This document shows positions 1 through 10,151 of a stretch of DNA of 64,000 nucleotides, piece by piece. Position numbers and translations under genes: made by a program. The first letter of the stretch is position 1. Every line of letters begins with the position of its first letter. The DNA is from CAYOEV01 sp964403075 (lineage in GTDB: Bacteria; Bacteroidota; Bacteroidia; Cytophagales; Cyclobacteriaceae), in the NCBI GenBank assembly GCA_964403075.1, contig CAYOEV010000007.1, forward strand, positions 27,685 to 91,684. Direction: 5' to 3'. The notes beneath the pieces were generated by a model. It worked only from the letters and a program-made list of their open reading frames with translations, had not been told where the DNA came from and did not search any database.

Positions 1-258
1 GCGTTCGTAAGGTATTTCTTCTTCCTCGCAAAAACGTAGCAACTGTTGGTAACCATCTACACAGTTCTTGGCTTTGAAGCTCCCGGGTGCGTAATACAGG
101 CCTGAATGGATGACACCGCTGTTGTGTCCTGTTTGATGCCGGGCTATGTTATCTTCCTTCTCTACGACAGCTACCCGGTATTTTGGATTTTTTTCCTTGA
201 TCTTGAGTGCTGCTGCCAGCCCGACAATTCCCCCGCCTATGACTACTGTATTGTACAT
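1..258 (-). CDS. lhgO: L-2-hydroxyglutarate oxidase, N-terminal part (cut by window edge)
   Basis: The first 86 residues are visible; the rest lies beyond base 1. The protein opens with a Rossmann FAD-binding motif (GGGIVGLA, residues 8-15), then an acidic strand end (VVEKE), and the HNSGVIHSGLYYAPGS segment typical of the DAO-fold family that includes L-2-hydroxyglutarate oxidase/dehydrogenase. These enzymes oxidise L-2-hydroxyglutarate to 2-oxoglutarate, a metabolite-repair reaction, and pass electrons to oxygen or the respiratory chain. The ATG sits 36 bp after the stop of the upstream Asp-box gene on the same strand, so co-transcription is possible. The exact substrate cannot be confirmed from the N-terminus alone, but this part of the family is quite distinctive. 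Confidence 0.82.
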   Translation of the reverse strand, partial: MYNTVVIGGGIVGLAAALKIKEKNPKYRVAVVEKEDNIARHQTGHNSGVIHSGLYYAPGSFKAKNCVDGYQQLLRFCEEEEIPYER

Positions 259-294
259 AACACCTTTAACTGGCGCAAATATGGCGGACTCCGG

Positions 295-3200
295 TTAATC
301 TGGAATGGTAACAGCATCAATTTTTGCCTGATATACTTTTTGATTGAATGCCGGCAGTACCTCTGTGCGTATGTTTTCCCATTCATTTAACTGCGTTTCG
401 ATCATACTCGAAACTTCCTCAAAGAAGACTTTGGCCTGCTCGGTGGGCGCGTGATCTCCGAAACCTACCGTATTGGCCAATGCGCTGAGTCGATTATTTA
501 ACCTGATGGGAAAATTGAGTGGATCCTGGTTGCTCTCGTTCTTGGTTTGATAAAGCGCCTCTTCAATATCCGTCAACGTGTTGACAATGACGCTTGCCTC
601 CTCTTTAAGGCCCTCCTCTGAAAGTTTCGTTTTTGTTTCGGCGAGTTGTTTTTTTACCGTGCGCAGATGCTTGATCGTTTGGTGGGTCTGATTCAGTTTT
701 TCAATACAAGCTTGCAGCAAGTCAAACTGCGCCCGTAGGTCTGCGTCACTGGCCGAGCTTCTTGGATCTTTAATCAGATTAAAATTTTGTGTCTCTACCC
801 GAGTGCCAATGCGCAGTCGTACTTGGTAAGTTCCCGGTAAGGCAAGTGGCCCGGAAATATTACCCCCCCAAAGGATCAGTCCATCGAAAGATATGGCACC
901 CGGATACCGCATATTCCAATGAAACCCATTCAGGCCTGGGGATATATCTAGCGACTGCTCTTGTTGATCTGTATTTGGCTTCGTACTAAAAGAACGAATC
1001 ACCTCACCATTTGCCGTCAGGTAGTCTATGCGTAAGGTATCCATGTTTGTGGTATCACTTAGATAAAAATACGTGAGCACCCCACCAGGATGATTGGTAC
1101 CGGCGGTTTTAGATTGGTCACCATTACCTCCGCCCATCCGATAGCTGTCCAATGGTTTGAAAAGGAAAATATCCTTACCACGTGCCTCCATTTGCTGGTG
1201 TAAGACGGTCAGGTCGTCAAGGATCCAGAAACTACGTCCCTGCGTAGCGGCTATCAGGTTGTTGTTTTTAACAGCGAGATCTGTGATGGGTACCTGTGGT
1301 AGGTTGTTCTGCAGGCTTTGCCAACTGGCGCCATCGTTAAAACTTACGTACACACCACTTTCGGTTCCTGCATAAAGCAGACCTTTAAACACCGGATCGG
1401 CACGGACCACCCGCGTAAAATGATCAGGATTGATTCCTTGTGTGATTTGCTCCCAACTTGAACCATAGTCCTTGGTTTTAAAAAGGAGTGGTTGGTAATC
1501 ACCCCATTTGTACCGGGTAGCCGCCAGATACATGCCGCCCGGATGGAAGGGATCCACTTCCAGACTATTGATCATGGACCATTCCGGGAGCTCTTTAGGG
1601 GTCACATCGTTCCAGCTATTACCGCCGTCTTTGGTGAGATGAACCAGTCCATCATCCGAGCCAACCCAAATGATGCCCTTTTCATGTGGGGATTCTACCG
1701 CCGCGAAAATGGTGCAATAATATTCGACACTGGTATTGTCTTTGGTGATGGGGCCTCCCGATGGTCCCAATTTACTTTTATCGTTGCGCGTAAGATCAGG
1801 ACTTATCACTTGCCAGCTTTGTCCTTCATCTGTGCTCACGTGCAGATAATTACTGGCTGCATACAATTTGTTGGCATCATGGGGGGAGAAGAAAATGGGG
1901 TAGTTCCACTGGAATCGGTATTTGAGACTTTCCGCACCCTTACCCATCGGATTGTCCGGCCACACGTTCACTGCCCAAACCTCTTCGGTCTCATGGTTCA
2001 CCCGGGTCATGTAGCCCCCGTAGCTACCTCCGTAAACTACTTCTGAATTTGCCGGGTGTGGTGCCAGATGTGCACTTTCTCCACCAGCTGTTGGCTCCCA
2101 GTCACGGTCTCCGATGAAATGACCACCGGTTCGATGGGCAATTCGAACAGTGGAGTTGTCCTGTTGGGCGCCATAAATTCGATAAGGGAAGGCGTTATCA
2201 GTGGTTACCCTGTAAAATTGAGCAGTAGGTTGGTTGTGATAGGTCGACCAGTTTTGTCCACCGTCAAAGCTGATTTGTCCGCCTCCATCGTCAGCAATGG
2301 CCATGCGTTGATGGTCTTCTGGTGCAATCCATAGGTCGTGGTGATCGCCATGAGGTGCTGCGAAGTTTTCAAAGTTTTTACCACCATCTTTGGAATGGTG
2401 GTAATTGACATTTAATACGTACACCTGGTCTTCGTCCTCTGTGTCAGCATAGATTCGTGTGTAGTACCAGGCACGCTGGCGAAGTGATCTTTCTTTATTC
2501 ATCAATTCCCAGGTTTCACCAGCGTCATCCGACCGGAAGACACCCCCATTTTCGTTTTCAATAATGGCCCATATGCGGTCGGAGTTTTTTGGAGAAACAG
2601 TTATCCCACTTATGCCCCAGGTCCCGCCAGGCAGACCAGGTCTATTCTTAAGATTGACCCAGGTGTCTCCGCCATCGGTACTTTTCCAAATTGAGGAGCC
2701 CTGGCCACCACTTTCCAGGCTGTAGGGAGTTCGTCTGATGCGCCAGGTAGCGGCGTATAATATTCTTGGATTGTTCGGGTCCATGACCAAATCCACCGCG
2801 CCAGCGTCGGCATTGGCATAAAGCACACGTTCCCAGGTATTTCCACCGTCTTTGCTTCTGTAGACACCTCTCTGCTCGCTGGATTTGTATAAATCGCCCA
2901 GCACTGCCGCATATACCAATTGCGGATTTTTTGGATGAATACGCAATCTGGGGATGTGCCGGGCATTTTTTAGTCCCACCTGAGTCCAGGTTTTTCCCGC
3001 ATCTTCAGTTTTCCAGACTCCATAACCGTAGGATACGTTACCTCTTACCGTTTTTTCTCCACCGCCTACATAAAGTACGTTTGGATCCCATTCACTTACT
3101 GCCACGGCACCTATGGATCCCCCAAAGAAACCATCGCTGAGGTTGTGCCAGGTCTGACCACCGTCAGTGGTGCGCCATACGCCACCGCCTGTGGTGCCCA

Positions 3201-3405
3201 TATAAAATAAGTTGGGTTGGTCAGAAACACCGGTAATGGTAGCCGCTCTGCCGCCGCGGTAGGGCCCTATGGATCTCCAGTTCAAATTGCCATACCGGGC
3301 GACGTCTACTTCTGTTTTGGTGTCGGTCCGTTTTTTCTGTGCAGCTACATCCGTGTGAACAATAATTAATAGCACAAATAGTATAAGGACCTTGTAAATT
3401 TTCAT
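295..3405 (-). CDS. Secreted Asp-box (BNR/VPS10-like) beta-propeller protein
   Basis: A 1036-residue protein with a signal peptide (residues 1-22, ending VAAQ). At least ten Asp-box-like turns follow through the first ~750 residues, for example TTDGGQTWHNL, KTEDAGKTWTQV, RSKDGGNTWERV, KSTDGGDTWVNL and LTKDGGNSWNDV, spaced as in tandem seven- or ten-bladed propellers. This is the architecture of the sialidase/sortilin-like 'glycosyl hydrolase' proteins common in Bacteroidota. They are usually annotated as hydrolases, but no catalytic residues can be pointed to here. The last ~250 residues form a beta sandwich-like segment followed by a helical tail. The internal ATG at 3405 was chosen over an upstream in-frame ATG (3462) because it starts the signal peptide. 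No obvious type IX sorting domain is seen at the C-terminus. Export to the periplasm or outside is inferred; the ligand is unknown. Confidence 0.85.
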   Translation of the reverse strand: MKIYKVLILFVLLIIVHTDVAAQKKRTDTKTEVDVARYGNLNWRSIGPYRGGRAATITGVSDQPNLFYMGTTGGGVWRTTDGGQTWHNLSDGFFGGSIGAVAVSEWDPNVLYVGGGEKTVRGNVSYGYGVWKTEDAGKTWTQVGLKNARHIPRLRIHPKNPQLVYAAVLGDLYKSSEQRGVYRSKDGGNTWERVLYANADAGAVDLVMDPNNPRILYAATWRIRRTPYSLESGGQGSSIWKSTDGGDTWVNLKNRPGLPGGTWGISGITVSPKNSDRIWAIIENENGGVFRSDDAGETWELMNKERSLRQRAWYYTRIYADTEDEDQVYVLNVNYHHSKDGGKNFENFAAPHGDHHDLWIAPEDHQRMAIADDGGGQISFDGGQNWSTYHNQPTAQFYRVTTDNAFPYRIYGAQQDNSTVRIAHRTGGHFIGDRDWEPTAGGESAHLAPHPANSEVVYGGSYGGYMTRVNHETEEVWAVNVWPDNPMGKGAESLKYRFQWNYPIFFSPHDANKLYAASNYLHVSTDEGQSWQVISPDLTRNDKSKLGPSGGPITKDNTSVEYYCTIFAAVESPHEKGIIWVGSDDGLVHLTKDGGNSWNDVTPKELPEWSMINSLEVDPFHPGGMYLAATRYKWGDYQPLLFKTKDYGSSWEQITQGINPDHFTRVVRADPVFKGLLYAGTESGVYVSFNDGASWQSLQNNLPQVPITDLAVKNNNLIAATQGRSFWILDDLTVLHQQMEARGKDIFLFKPLDSYRMGGGNGDQSKTAGTNHPGGVLTYFYLSDTTNMDTLRIDYLTANGEVIRSFSTKPNTDQQEQSLDISPGLNGFHWNMRYPGAISFDGLILWGGNISGPLALPGTYQVRLRIGTRVETQNFNLIKDPRSSASDADLRAQFDLLQACIEKLNQTHQTIKHLRTVKKQLAETKTKLSEEGLKEEASVIVNTLTDIEEALYQTKNESNQDPLNFPIRLNNRLSALANTVGFGDHAPTEQAKVFFEEVSSMIETQLNEWENIRTEVLPAFNQKVYQAKIDAVTIPD

Positions 3406-3589
3406 GATTGATTCTTTGGTTTTCAGGCCTGGTAAAAGTACTAACGCTTGTTCAGGCATCAAAAGTCAATAGGAAGTTAAATGCTGCGTCGAAACATACT
3501 TTTAACCGTTTATCAAATATGTTGGGCGGATTGAAACAAAATTTGGTGTTTTGCGCCTTATATCTAGTGGCTGTTTTAATAAAACCCAA

Positions 3590-4801
3590 ATGACGAACAA
3601 AAGAATTGTTTCCATCAGCGTAGGTGTCGGAATTCTGGTAGCAGGTACGCTATCCATTATGTTGATATCTGGTCAGCGAAGTACACCTGAAAAGATTACG
3701 ATTCCAAAAACCAAAAAATACGTTAAAACCAAAGAGGTAAGCTACAGAGACATAAAAACGGAAATTGAAGCGTACGGACGTGTAAGAACAGCGGAGTCTT
3801 TGGATTTGCTATCAGAGGTTTCAGGTCGCATGTTTCAAGGACGTATTAAGTTAAAGGAGGGCCAGGCCTTCCGAAAAGGGACGCTGCTATTCTACATCGA
3901 TCCGGTAGAGGCCGAATTGAGTTTGAAGGCTGATAAAAGTAATTTTCTGAAAGATCTTGCGGCCATTCTGCCAGACTTGCGCCTTGATTTTTCCGATAAT
4001 TACCAAAACTGGCAGGAATACTTTTCAAAGATCAACCTGAACAAAGACCTACCTGCTTTACCAGAAGTCAAATCAGATAAGGAAAAGACTTTTTTGGCTA
4101 CGAGGGGAATTTATTCTGCTTATTATGCCATCAAAGGCGCAGAAGTTCGTCTGAAAAAACATAGGTATTATGCCCCCTTTGACGGAAGTGTTACTGAAGT
4201 AAATATTCAGTCAGGATCCTTTGTCAACCCGGGCAACAAAATAGGAAGAATCATCCGAAGAGGCAAAAATGAACTACAACTGGCCGTTGAAACATCTGAC
4301 GCAGTCTGGTTGGAACGGGGCGCCCCTGCCACCATATATTCTGATGATACGCAGCAATCATGGTCGGGAGAGGTAATCAGAATTGGCGATTATGTGAATG
4401 AAAACACACAATCTGTCGATGTTTTCTTGTCCATTTTTCCCAACGAGAATAAAATCTACGACGGGCAATTTATGCGGGGCACCCTGCCATCGCGAACGTT
4501 GAAGGGGGGTATGTTGATTCCCAGAAATATCATTTACAATGGCAACGAGGTATTCATTCTTAATGATACCATCATGAACGCCCGAAAAATAAACGTACTG
4601 CGAACGGATAAGGAAATGGCCATCATCAATGGATTGGAACCAGGTAGTGACTTGATCTACGAACCGCTGGTAAATGCACACAATGGATTGGTCGCTTATC
4701 CGATGGAACAGCGTGAGATTGATTTAGTCAAAAAGGAAGTGGATCTTGCAAATGCTCAGAAGGAAACTAAAGCCAACAACACTACAATTCAAACCAATTA
4801 A
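3590..4801 (+). CDS. RND efflux periplasmic adaptor (MFP family)
   Basis: A 403-residue membrane-fusion protein. It has an N-terminal membrane anchor (about residues 6-26), a split lipoyl half-motif (GRMFQGRIKLKEGQAFRKG and, later, YYAPFDGSVTEVNIQSGSFV), a short helical hairpin between the halves, and beta-barrel and membrane-proximal domains. Adaptors of this type bridge an inner-membrane RND pump and an outer-membrane TolC channel. The start at 3590 (MTNKR) precedes the anchor; the longer in-frame start at 3551 adds residues unlike the family. Its TAA overlaps the ATG of the pump by one base (TAATG), so the two are translationally coupled. The hairpin is short and of unusual composition (many Asp/Leu/Asn), which may reflect a lineage-specific fit to the channel encoded three genes later. 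Confidence 0.9.
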   Translation: MTNKRIVSISVGVGILVAGTLSIMLISGQRSTPEKITIPKTKKYVKTKEVSYRDIKTEIEAYGRVRTAESLDLLSEVSGRMFQGRIKLKEGQAFRKGTLLFYIDPVEAELSLKADKSNFLKDLAAILPDLRLDFSDNYQNWQEYFSKINLNKDLPALPEVKSDKEKTFLATRGIYSAYYAIKGAEVRLKKHRYYAPFDGSVTEVNIQSGSFVNPGNKIGRIIRRGKNELQLAVETSDAVWLERGAPATIYSDDTQQSWSGEVIRIGDYVNENTQSVDVFLSIFPNENKIYDGQFMRGTLPSRTLKGGMLIPRNIIYNGNEVFILNDTIMNARKINVLRTDKEMAIINGLEPGSDLIYEPLVNAHNGLVAYPMEQREIDLVKKEVDLANAQKETKANNTTIQTN

Positions 4802-7800
4802 TGGGAACAGTTAAAAATCTGATAGAATACTTTGTAAGGTATCCTGTCTTAGCCAACATATTGATTGCTCTCACCCTGATAGGGGGGGTGGTCATGTTAG
4901 TAAACACCAAAAAATCCTTTTTTCCTACCCGGGCAGACAAATTCATTAATATAAATGTGAGTTACCCAGGTGCTTCTCCCGAAGAAATGGAAGAAGGTGT
5001 CACCTTGAAGATTGAAGAATCAATAAATGCCATCGCCGGAATTAAAGAAACTACCTCTTCCTCAGTGGAAAACTCTGCCAGTGTCAGCATTGAGATCATT
5101 GAGAGTTTTGACGTCGATGAAGTGTACACGGATGTAAAAAACGCGGTAGATGGTATCAGTTCATTTCCGGTAGGGGCAGAAAAACCCATCATTTTTAAAC
5201 AACGTCAAAGATCTACCGCCCAGTGGCTAGCCCTCACGGGTGAAGTTGATCTCAAGACACTTAAAAATTATGCCGAGCAGGTTGAGGATGAATTGCTCGC
5301 CTCCGGCAAAGTAAGTCAGGTGGGTTTGGCAGGTTTCCCCCCACTTGAGATTACCATTGAAGTTTCTGAAAAAACGCTAAGACGTTATAACCTGACTTTC
5401 GATCAGGTAGCCCAGGCAGTAAGGAATAACAACCGGGACATATCTGCGGGCTCGGTAAAATCAGAAGTTGAGGAGATTCTCATACGGTCCAAATCTAAAG
5501 AAACCGACGCCCAAAAAATTGCTGAAATTGTCGTTCGCAGCAATTCAGATGGAAGCAAATTATTGCTGAAAGACATAGCAGTAATTAAGGAACAATTTGC
5601 TGAAACAGCCAACCAATCCTTTCTCAATGGGAAGCGGGCTGTTTTTTTGGAGGTACGTAAACTTGAAACTGAAGACCTGGAGGTAATCTCTCAATTTGTG
5701 AAAGACTACGTACCCGATTTTAACGAAAGAGCGGAAGGTGTAGAATTGTCCCTCAACTGGGACTTCATGAATCTACTTTCTCAGCGTCTGAACTTACTTA
5801 CCAGCAATGGTGTGGTCGGTTTGATCCTTGTCATGGTCTCTTTGGGGTTATTCCTCAGTCTACGCCTTTCTTTTTGGGTGGCCTGGGGTATTCCATCTTC
5901 CTTTCTCGGCATGTTCGTCATTGGTGCTTTTGTTGGTCTGACGATTAATATGATTTCCTTGTTTGGGATGATCCTGGTCATTGGAATTTTGGTCGACGAC
6001 GGTATTGTAATTGCGGAAAATATTTATGCGCATTTCGAACGTCATGGCAATGCGGCAAAAGCAGCTGTGAATGGCACCATGGAGGTGCTGCCTGCAGTAT
6101 TTACGTCTGTGACCACCACCATCATTGCATTTACCCCGCTTCTTATCCTTACAGGAGGTTTCGAATTTCTTAAAGACATGGCCTTTGTGGTCATTTTCAG
6201 TCTTGGCTTTTCGTTGATCGAGGCTTTTTTTGTATTACCCGCTCACCTGGCGAGTAAGCAGGTACTACGGGTAAAAAAGGAAGATACCCGCAGCTACCAA
6301 ATACGGAAATTTCTGGATGGTATTATCGACTATTTCCGCTACAAACTCTATGGTCGCACCTTGCAATTGGCACTCAAGCATCGAATCATCGCCATGATTG
6401 TATTGTTGATGTTCATTCCTATTGTGGTGAGCCTCGTGATGGGCGGGCAGATTAAAGCCACATTCTTTCCGCAAATTCCATTCAATAGCTTCAATGTGGG
6501 TATCGAATTCAAACCGGGAGAAACGGAAGGTAAGGTACTCGACCACTTGCGAACATTTGAGCAGGCTATTTTCGATGTCAATGAGGAAATGAAGACGGAA
6601 TTAAATACCAAGCAAGACATCATCGAAAACATGTTCAGTTCTGTTGGTAGCTCTGGTTTGGGTGAGAGTGGTTCACATACAGGCCGAATTAATGTCTTTT
6701 ATCGCGAATTAGATGAATACGGGTTAAACCAGTTTGATTTAATCGAACGGATACGAAAGGAAATCGGAGAAGTCTCGGAGGCGGAGAAATTTATAATAGG
6801 CGGTGCCAATAGGTTTGGAAAACCTATAGCCGTACGCTTAATGGGTAATAACCTGGGTGAATTGAAGGCAGCTAAACAATTTCTAAAGACGGAATTGGCC
6901 AATATTCCCGAGTTGAAAGAGGTGCAAGACAATCTAGCCATCGGAAGACGAGAGATGTTATTTAATCTGCGTCCGGAAGCTTATTTTCTTGGATTAACGA
7001 CCAACGATATCACCAGCCAGATGCGTCAGGGTTTTTTTGGCGAGGAGGTCCAACGATTCATGAAAGGCGATAATGAGTTGCGGGTATGGGTGAGATACCC
7101 AAAAGAGGATCGAAAGACCATCGCTCAGTTGGAAGATATTAAAATCAAAACCGGGAATAGCGAATACCCTTTGACACAATTGGCAGATTATGAGATTGAA
7201 CGCGGGTTGGCTGGAATCAAACATTACAATGGGGCACGTACGGTAACAATTGAAGCCGAAATGATCGACCCATTTGGTGAAGTTCCACCGGTTATTCAAT
7301 TGGTTAAAAAGCAGATTGTACCTGAACTGCAGACAAAATTCCCTACCGTAAAAGTGGAGTTTGGCGGTCAGTCGCAGGAAGGAGATCGGGCGGCAAGTGA
7401 AATAGGCTTATACTTTGGAGGCGCATTTGTGCTCATATTCTTTTTAATCATGATAACTTTTAAATCATTTTATCAGGCGCTGATTATTTTGGCCATGATA
7501 CCCCTGGGATGGGCAGGCGCAGTGCTAGGTCATGGTATTGAAGATTGGCTTCGGCCGACCAAGGAATTTCCAGTCTCTTTGTTGAGTGCGTGGGGTATGG
7601 TGGCATTATCGGGTGTAATTATCAACGACGCGGTGGTTTTTCTGGCTAAATACAATAGCTTGATTAAGCGAGATGGTTTTACGGTAACCAAAGCGGCATA
7701 TGAAGCGGGCATCGCAAGGTTTAGGCCGATCTTACTCACATCAATGACCACTGTTCTTGGTTTATATCCATTGATTAAGGAAAGTAGTTTTCAAGCTCAA

Positions 7801-8010
7801 TTTTTAATACCTATGGCTATATCTGTTGCCTATGGCGTATTGATTGGGACATTCATCATCTTAATTTTTTTCCCAGTACTCCTTATTTTCATTAATGATA
7901 TGCGAAGACTGGCCAAATGGATTTGGACTGGTGAGAAGCCAACCCGTGAGAATGTTGAAAGGGTGGTTATAGATGAAGAGCGAATGAAAGAATTTGAGAA
8001 AGCGGCTTAA
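4801..8010 (+). CDS. RND-type multidrug/metabolite efflux pump, inner-membrane subunit (AcrB family)
   Basis: 1069 residues, the normal length for a hydrophobe/amphiphile efflux RND transporter. One N-terminal transmembrane helix (about residues 17-35) is followed by a large periplasmic porter loop, a block of helices (about 335-475), a second TM and porter loop from about 530, and a final helix block. The fourth helix carries adjacent aspartates (ILVDDGIVIAEN), the proton-relay pair of this superfamily. The pump uses the proton gradient to move substrates out through the adaptor encoded just upstream and the TolC-like channel downstream. Substrate cannot be told from sequence; it is closer in style to MdtB/AcrB-type drug pumps than to CusA metal pumps, as no methionine-rich path is evident. 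Translation is coupled to the adaptor gene. Confidence 0.93.
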   Translation: MGTVKNLIEYFVRYPVLANILIALTLIGGVVMLVNTKKSFFPTRADKFININVSYPGASPEEMEEGVTLKIEESINAIAGIKETTSSSVENSASVSIEIIESFDVDEVYTDVKNAVDGISSFPVGAEKPIIFKQRQRSTAQWLALTGEVDLKTLKNYAEQVEDELLASGKVSQVGLAGFPPLEITIEVSEKTLRRYNLTFDQVAQAVRNNNRDISAGSVKSEVEEILIRSKSKETDAQKIAEIVVRSNSDGSKLLLKDIAVIKEQFAETANQSFLNGKRAVFLEVRKLETEDLEVISQFVKDYVPDFNERAEGVELSLNWDFMNLLSQRLNLLTSNGVVGLILVMVSLGLFLSLRLSFWVAWGIPSSFLGMFVIGAFVGLTINMISLFGMILVIGILVDDGIVIAENIYAHFERHGNAAKAAVNGTMEVLPAVFTSVTTTIIAFTPLLILTGGFEFLKDMAFVVIFSLGFSLIEAFFVLPAHLASKQVLRVKKEDTRSYQIRKFLDGIIDYFRYKLYGRTLQLALKHRIIAMIVLLMFIPIVVSLVMGGQIKATFFPQIPFNSFNVGIEFKPGETEGKVLDHLRTFEQAIFDVNEEMKTELNTKQDIIENMFSSVGSSGLGESGSHTGRINVFYRELDEYGLNQFDLIERIRKEIGEVSEAEKFIIGGANRFGKPIAVRLMGNNLGELKAAKQFLKTELANIPELKEVQDNLAIGRREMLFNLRPEAYFLGLTTNDITSQMRQGFFGEEVQRFMKGDNELRVWVRYPKEDRKTIAQLEDIKIKTGNSEYPLTQLADYEIERGLAGIKHYNGARTVTIEAEMIDPFGEVPPVIQLVKKQIVPELQTKFPTVKVEFGGQSQEGDRAASEIGLYFGGAFVLIFFLIMITFKSFYQALIILAMIPLGWAGAVLGHGIEDWLRPTKEFPVSLLSAWGMVALSGVIINDAVVFLAKYNSLIKRDGFTVTKAAYEAGIARFRPILLTSMTTVLGLYPLIKESSFQAQFLIPMAISVAYGVLIGTFIILIFFPVLLIFINDMRRLAKWIWTGEKPTRENVERVVIDEERMKEFEKAA

Positions 8011-8014
8011 TTCA

Positions 8015-8722
8015 ATGAGTTACAAGGAAAAATTTCTGGCATTAAATCCCAGCGAGTTTGAAATCGCCCTTGAGGAAAACGATGGACTTAATTCTTCTGC
8101 TCGTCATGCGATGAAAGAAATACTTGAAGATAGGGGACAGACCCATACCGTACCCTACCAGGAAATACTCGACGGGCTGGCAGAGGAAGAAAAGAAAATT
8201 AGATCCTTGAAATACTTGAAAAACATGGGATTTACCATGTTTCAGTTGCAGGACAGCATTGTAATCAAACGCTATACATGGTCTAATTTTATCGATGTCG
8301 TGGGGATTTTGTTAGGCCTAATCTTTATGTTCGCCCTCGTACCCGCAGTCCAGACCTGGAGAACTGTATTTACGGAAGGATTAACGTCCGGTGGATTTTT
8401 TATGGCACTTATAGTCTCAGGACTTGGTGTTGTGGGTATTGGCTTGCTCTCGCGTAGTTTAATACGCTTTACGGAACTCAGAGATTTTAAACTGGTCATT
8501 CGTGGAAAAAATGAATTCACGAAATTGGAGTTATTCAAGCGCATGAGCTGGAAGCGTCAGTATTTGTTGCTCGACCCGGAAAGCATCACCTACGAAGAAG
8601 ATGAGGAGGGTGCCCGTCTGGTTACGTGGCAGGAGGGTCGAAAGATTCATCTTTTTCAAACAGAGGGTGCTTACCAGACAAGGGAAACTTTGAAATTATT
8701 GAAGGAGAAGTATTTATCCTAA
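8015..8722 (+). CDS. Unknown membrane protein inside the RND operon
   Basis: 235 residues, not recognised as a named family. The N-terminal ~70 residues are charged and helical. Two hydrophobic helices lie at about residues 90-110 and 126-147, and a ~85-residue soluble C-terminal part is rich in charged beta-like segments. The ATG at 8015 lies 4 bp after the pump stop; a longer in-frame start at 7994 would overlap the pump gene and adds a weak leader. Its position between the pump and the TolC-like gene, all on one strand with short gaps, suggests a role tied to the efflux system (assembly, regulation or membrane stress), but this is inference from context only. Confidence 0.75.
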   Translation: MSYKEKFLALNPSEFEIALEENDGLNSSARHAMKEILEDRGQTHTVPYQEILDGLAEEEKKIRSLKYLKNMGFTMFQLQDSIVIKRYTWSNFIDVVGILLGLIFMFALVPAVQTWRTVFTEGLTSGGFFMALIVSGLGVVGIGLLSRSLIRFTELRDFKLVIRGKNEFTKLELFKRMSWKRQYLLLDPESITYEEDEEGARLVTWQEGRKIHLFQTEGAYQTRETLKLLKEKYLS

Positions 8723-8741
8723 TTCAACTCTCTAATCAACC

Positions 8742-10151
8742 ATGAGGAAATCATTTGCTGCAGTATTTGCTTGCACGGCCTCTTTAGTATTCGGCCAAAC
8801 TGTTGACTCATTTTCCGATGACCAATGGGATTCGCTTGCTACCCTTAGGGTGCAACCGCAGTCAGATACCCTTTCATTGAGCGAGGCAATTCTCATAGCC
8901 CTTGAACGGAATTATGACATTAGAATAGAGGAGGGGAATGTTCAGGTTGCAACGACCAACAACAATTGGGGGCAAGCGGGACGTTGGCCGACCATTTCAT
9001 TAAATCTGGACCAACGAAATGCCCTGACTGATAACATAAAGTTGGTAAATCCCTTTCAGATTCCGGGTCAAACCACGGTCAATAGCCTGGTGCCGAATGT
9101 CAACCTCAATTGGGTACTGTTCGATGGTTTTAGCATTTTTCTAACTAAACGAAGGTTGGAGCAGTTGCAAGCGGAAACAGCCGGCAACGCCTCCATTGTT
9201 ATTGCCAATACCATCCAGTCTACCATTTTGGCTTATTACATTGGGGTACTGGAAAAAGAAAGATTGAGTGAGTTTGGCAAGCAGCTCAAACTATCGCGCG
9301 ACCGGTACGAATATACACGCAGTAAGGCTGAATTGGGTAGTGCCGTTAGTTCAGATGTACTGTTAGAGGAGGGTAACTTCCTTACTGATTCAATCAACTA
9401 CATCAATCAGCAGCTGGCGCTCAGAAATGCAGTGCGAAACTTGAATGTGTTGTTGGCTGAACCCGAGGTGGACAAAAGTTATGTACTCACGGATTCCCTC
9501 AATTTAACTCCACAGCTGTACGATTATGAGACGCTTAGAACGCGCATGTTCACAGAAAACGTGGATGTCAGGCGTCAATTTATTACCCAGGAAATTCTAA
9601 AAACGGATATCAAAGTAGCCCGTTCGGACAGGTGGCCGCGACTGGCGTTCAATGCGGGCTTTTCTGAAACCAGAAGTAGTGTATTCTTCGATCCCGGCTT
9701 TACGTCCCCGGACGGCAGCGCGATCAATGGTGGAAACAGCATTACAGACAATTATTTTGCCAATTTCACTTTGTCCTTCACCTTGTTCAATGGCGGCCAA
9801 ATCAACCGGGCGATAAAAAATGCAGCCGTGCAGGCAGATATCGGCAGCCTACGCGTAGACCGCTTGAAAAATTCCCTGGATAGAGATTTAAGTGAGGCTT
9901 ACGATCGCTATCAGGCAAGGACGCAGTTGTTTATGATCACTCAAAGACAAAAGGAGGCAGCCCTTACTAACTTGCAAATCTCGCAGCAAAAGTTTCGCAA
10001 TGGATCGATCAATTCTTTTGATTTTCGGGTAGTTCAGAACAACTACCTTTCTTCTGCAATTCTCAACTTGCAAGCTGCTTATAACCTCATAGATTCAAAA
10101 ATAGATTTAATGCGGATCACCGGAGGTCTGATTCGGGATTACGGTAATTAA
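8742..10151 (+). CDS. TolC-family outer-membrane efflux channel
   Basis: 469 residues: a signal peptide (residues 1-18, ending VFGQ), then two outer-membrane-efflux-protein repeats of about 200 residues each, with the usual long amphipathic helices and the NWVLFDG and FTLFNGG strand signatures near residues 125 and 347. Trimers of such proteins form the outer-membrane barrel and periplasmic tunnel of tripartite pumps. The gene begins 19 bp after the two-helix membrane protein and ends the plus-strand RND operon (adaptor, pump, unknown, channel). A complete set in one operon argues that the pump uses this dedicated channel rather than a shared TolC. Confidence 0.9.
   Translation: MRKSFAAVFACTASLVFGQTVDSFSDDQWDSLATLRVQPQSDTLSLSEAILIALERNYDIRIEEGNVQVATTNNNWGQAGRWPTISLNLDQRNALTDNIKLVNPFQIPGQTTVNSLVPNVNLNWVLFDGFSIFLTKRRLEQLQAETAGNASIVIANTIQSTILAYYIGVLEKERLSEFGKQLKLSRDRYEYTRSKAELGSAVSSDVLLEEGNFLTDSINYINQQLALRNAVRNLNVLLAEPEVDKSYVLTDSLNLTPQLYDYETLRTRMFTENVDVRRQFITQEILKTDIKVARSDRWPRLAFNAGFSETRSSVFFDPGFTSPDGSAINGGNSITDNYFANFTLSFTLFNGGQINRAIKNAAVQADIGSLRVDRLKNSLDRDLSEAYDRYQARTQLFMITQRQKEAALTNLQISQQKFRNGSINSFDFRVVQNNYLSSAILNLQAAYNLIDSKIDLMRITGGLIRDYGN

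Noticed and set aside
1492..2046. A 184-codon plus-strand open frame inside the large Asp-box gene
   Set aside because: It lies wholly antisense to a strong secreted-protein gene, has shadow-like composition (many Ile/His/Arg/Pro) and no family resemblance.
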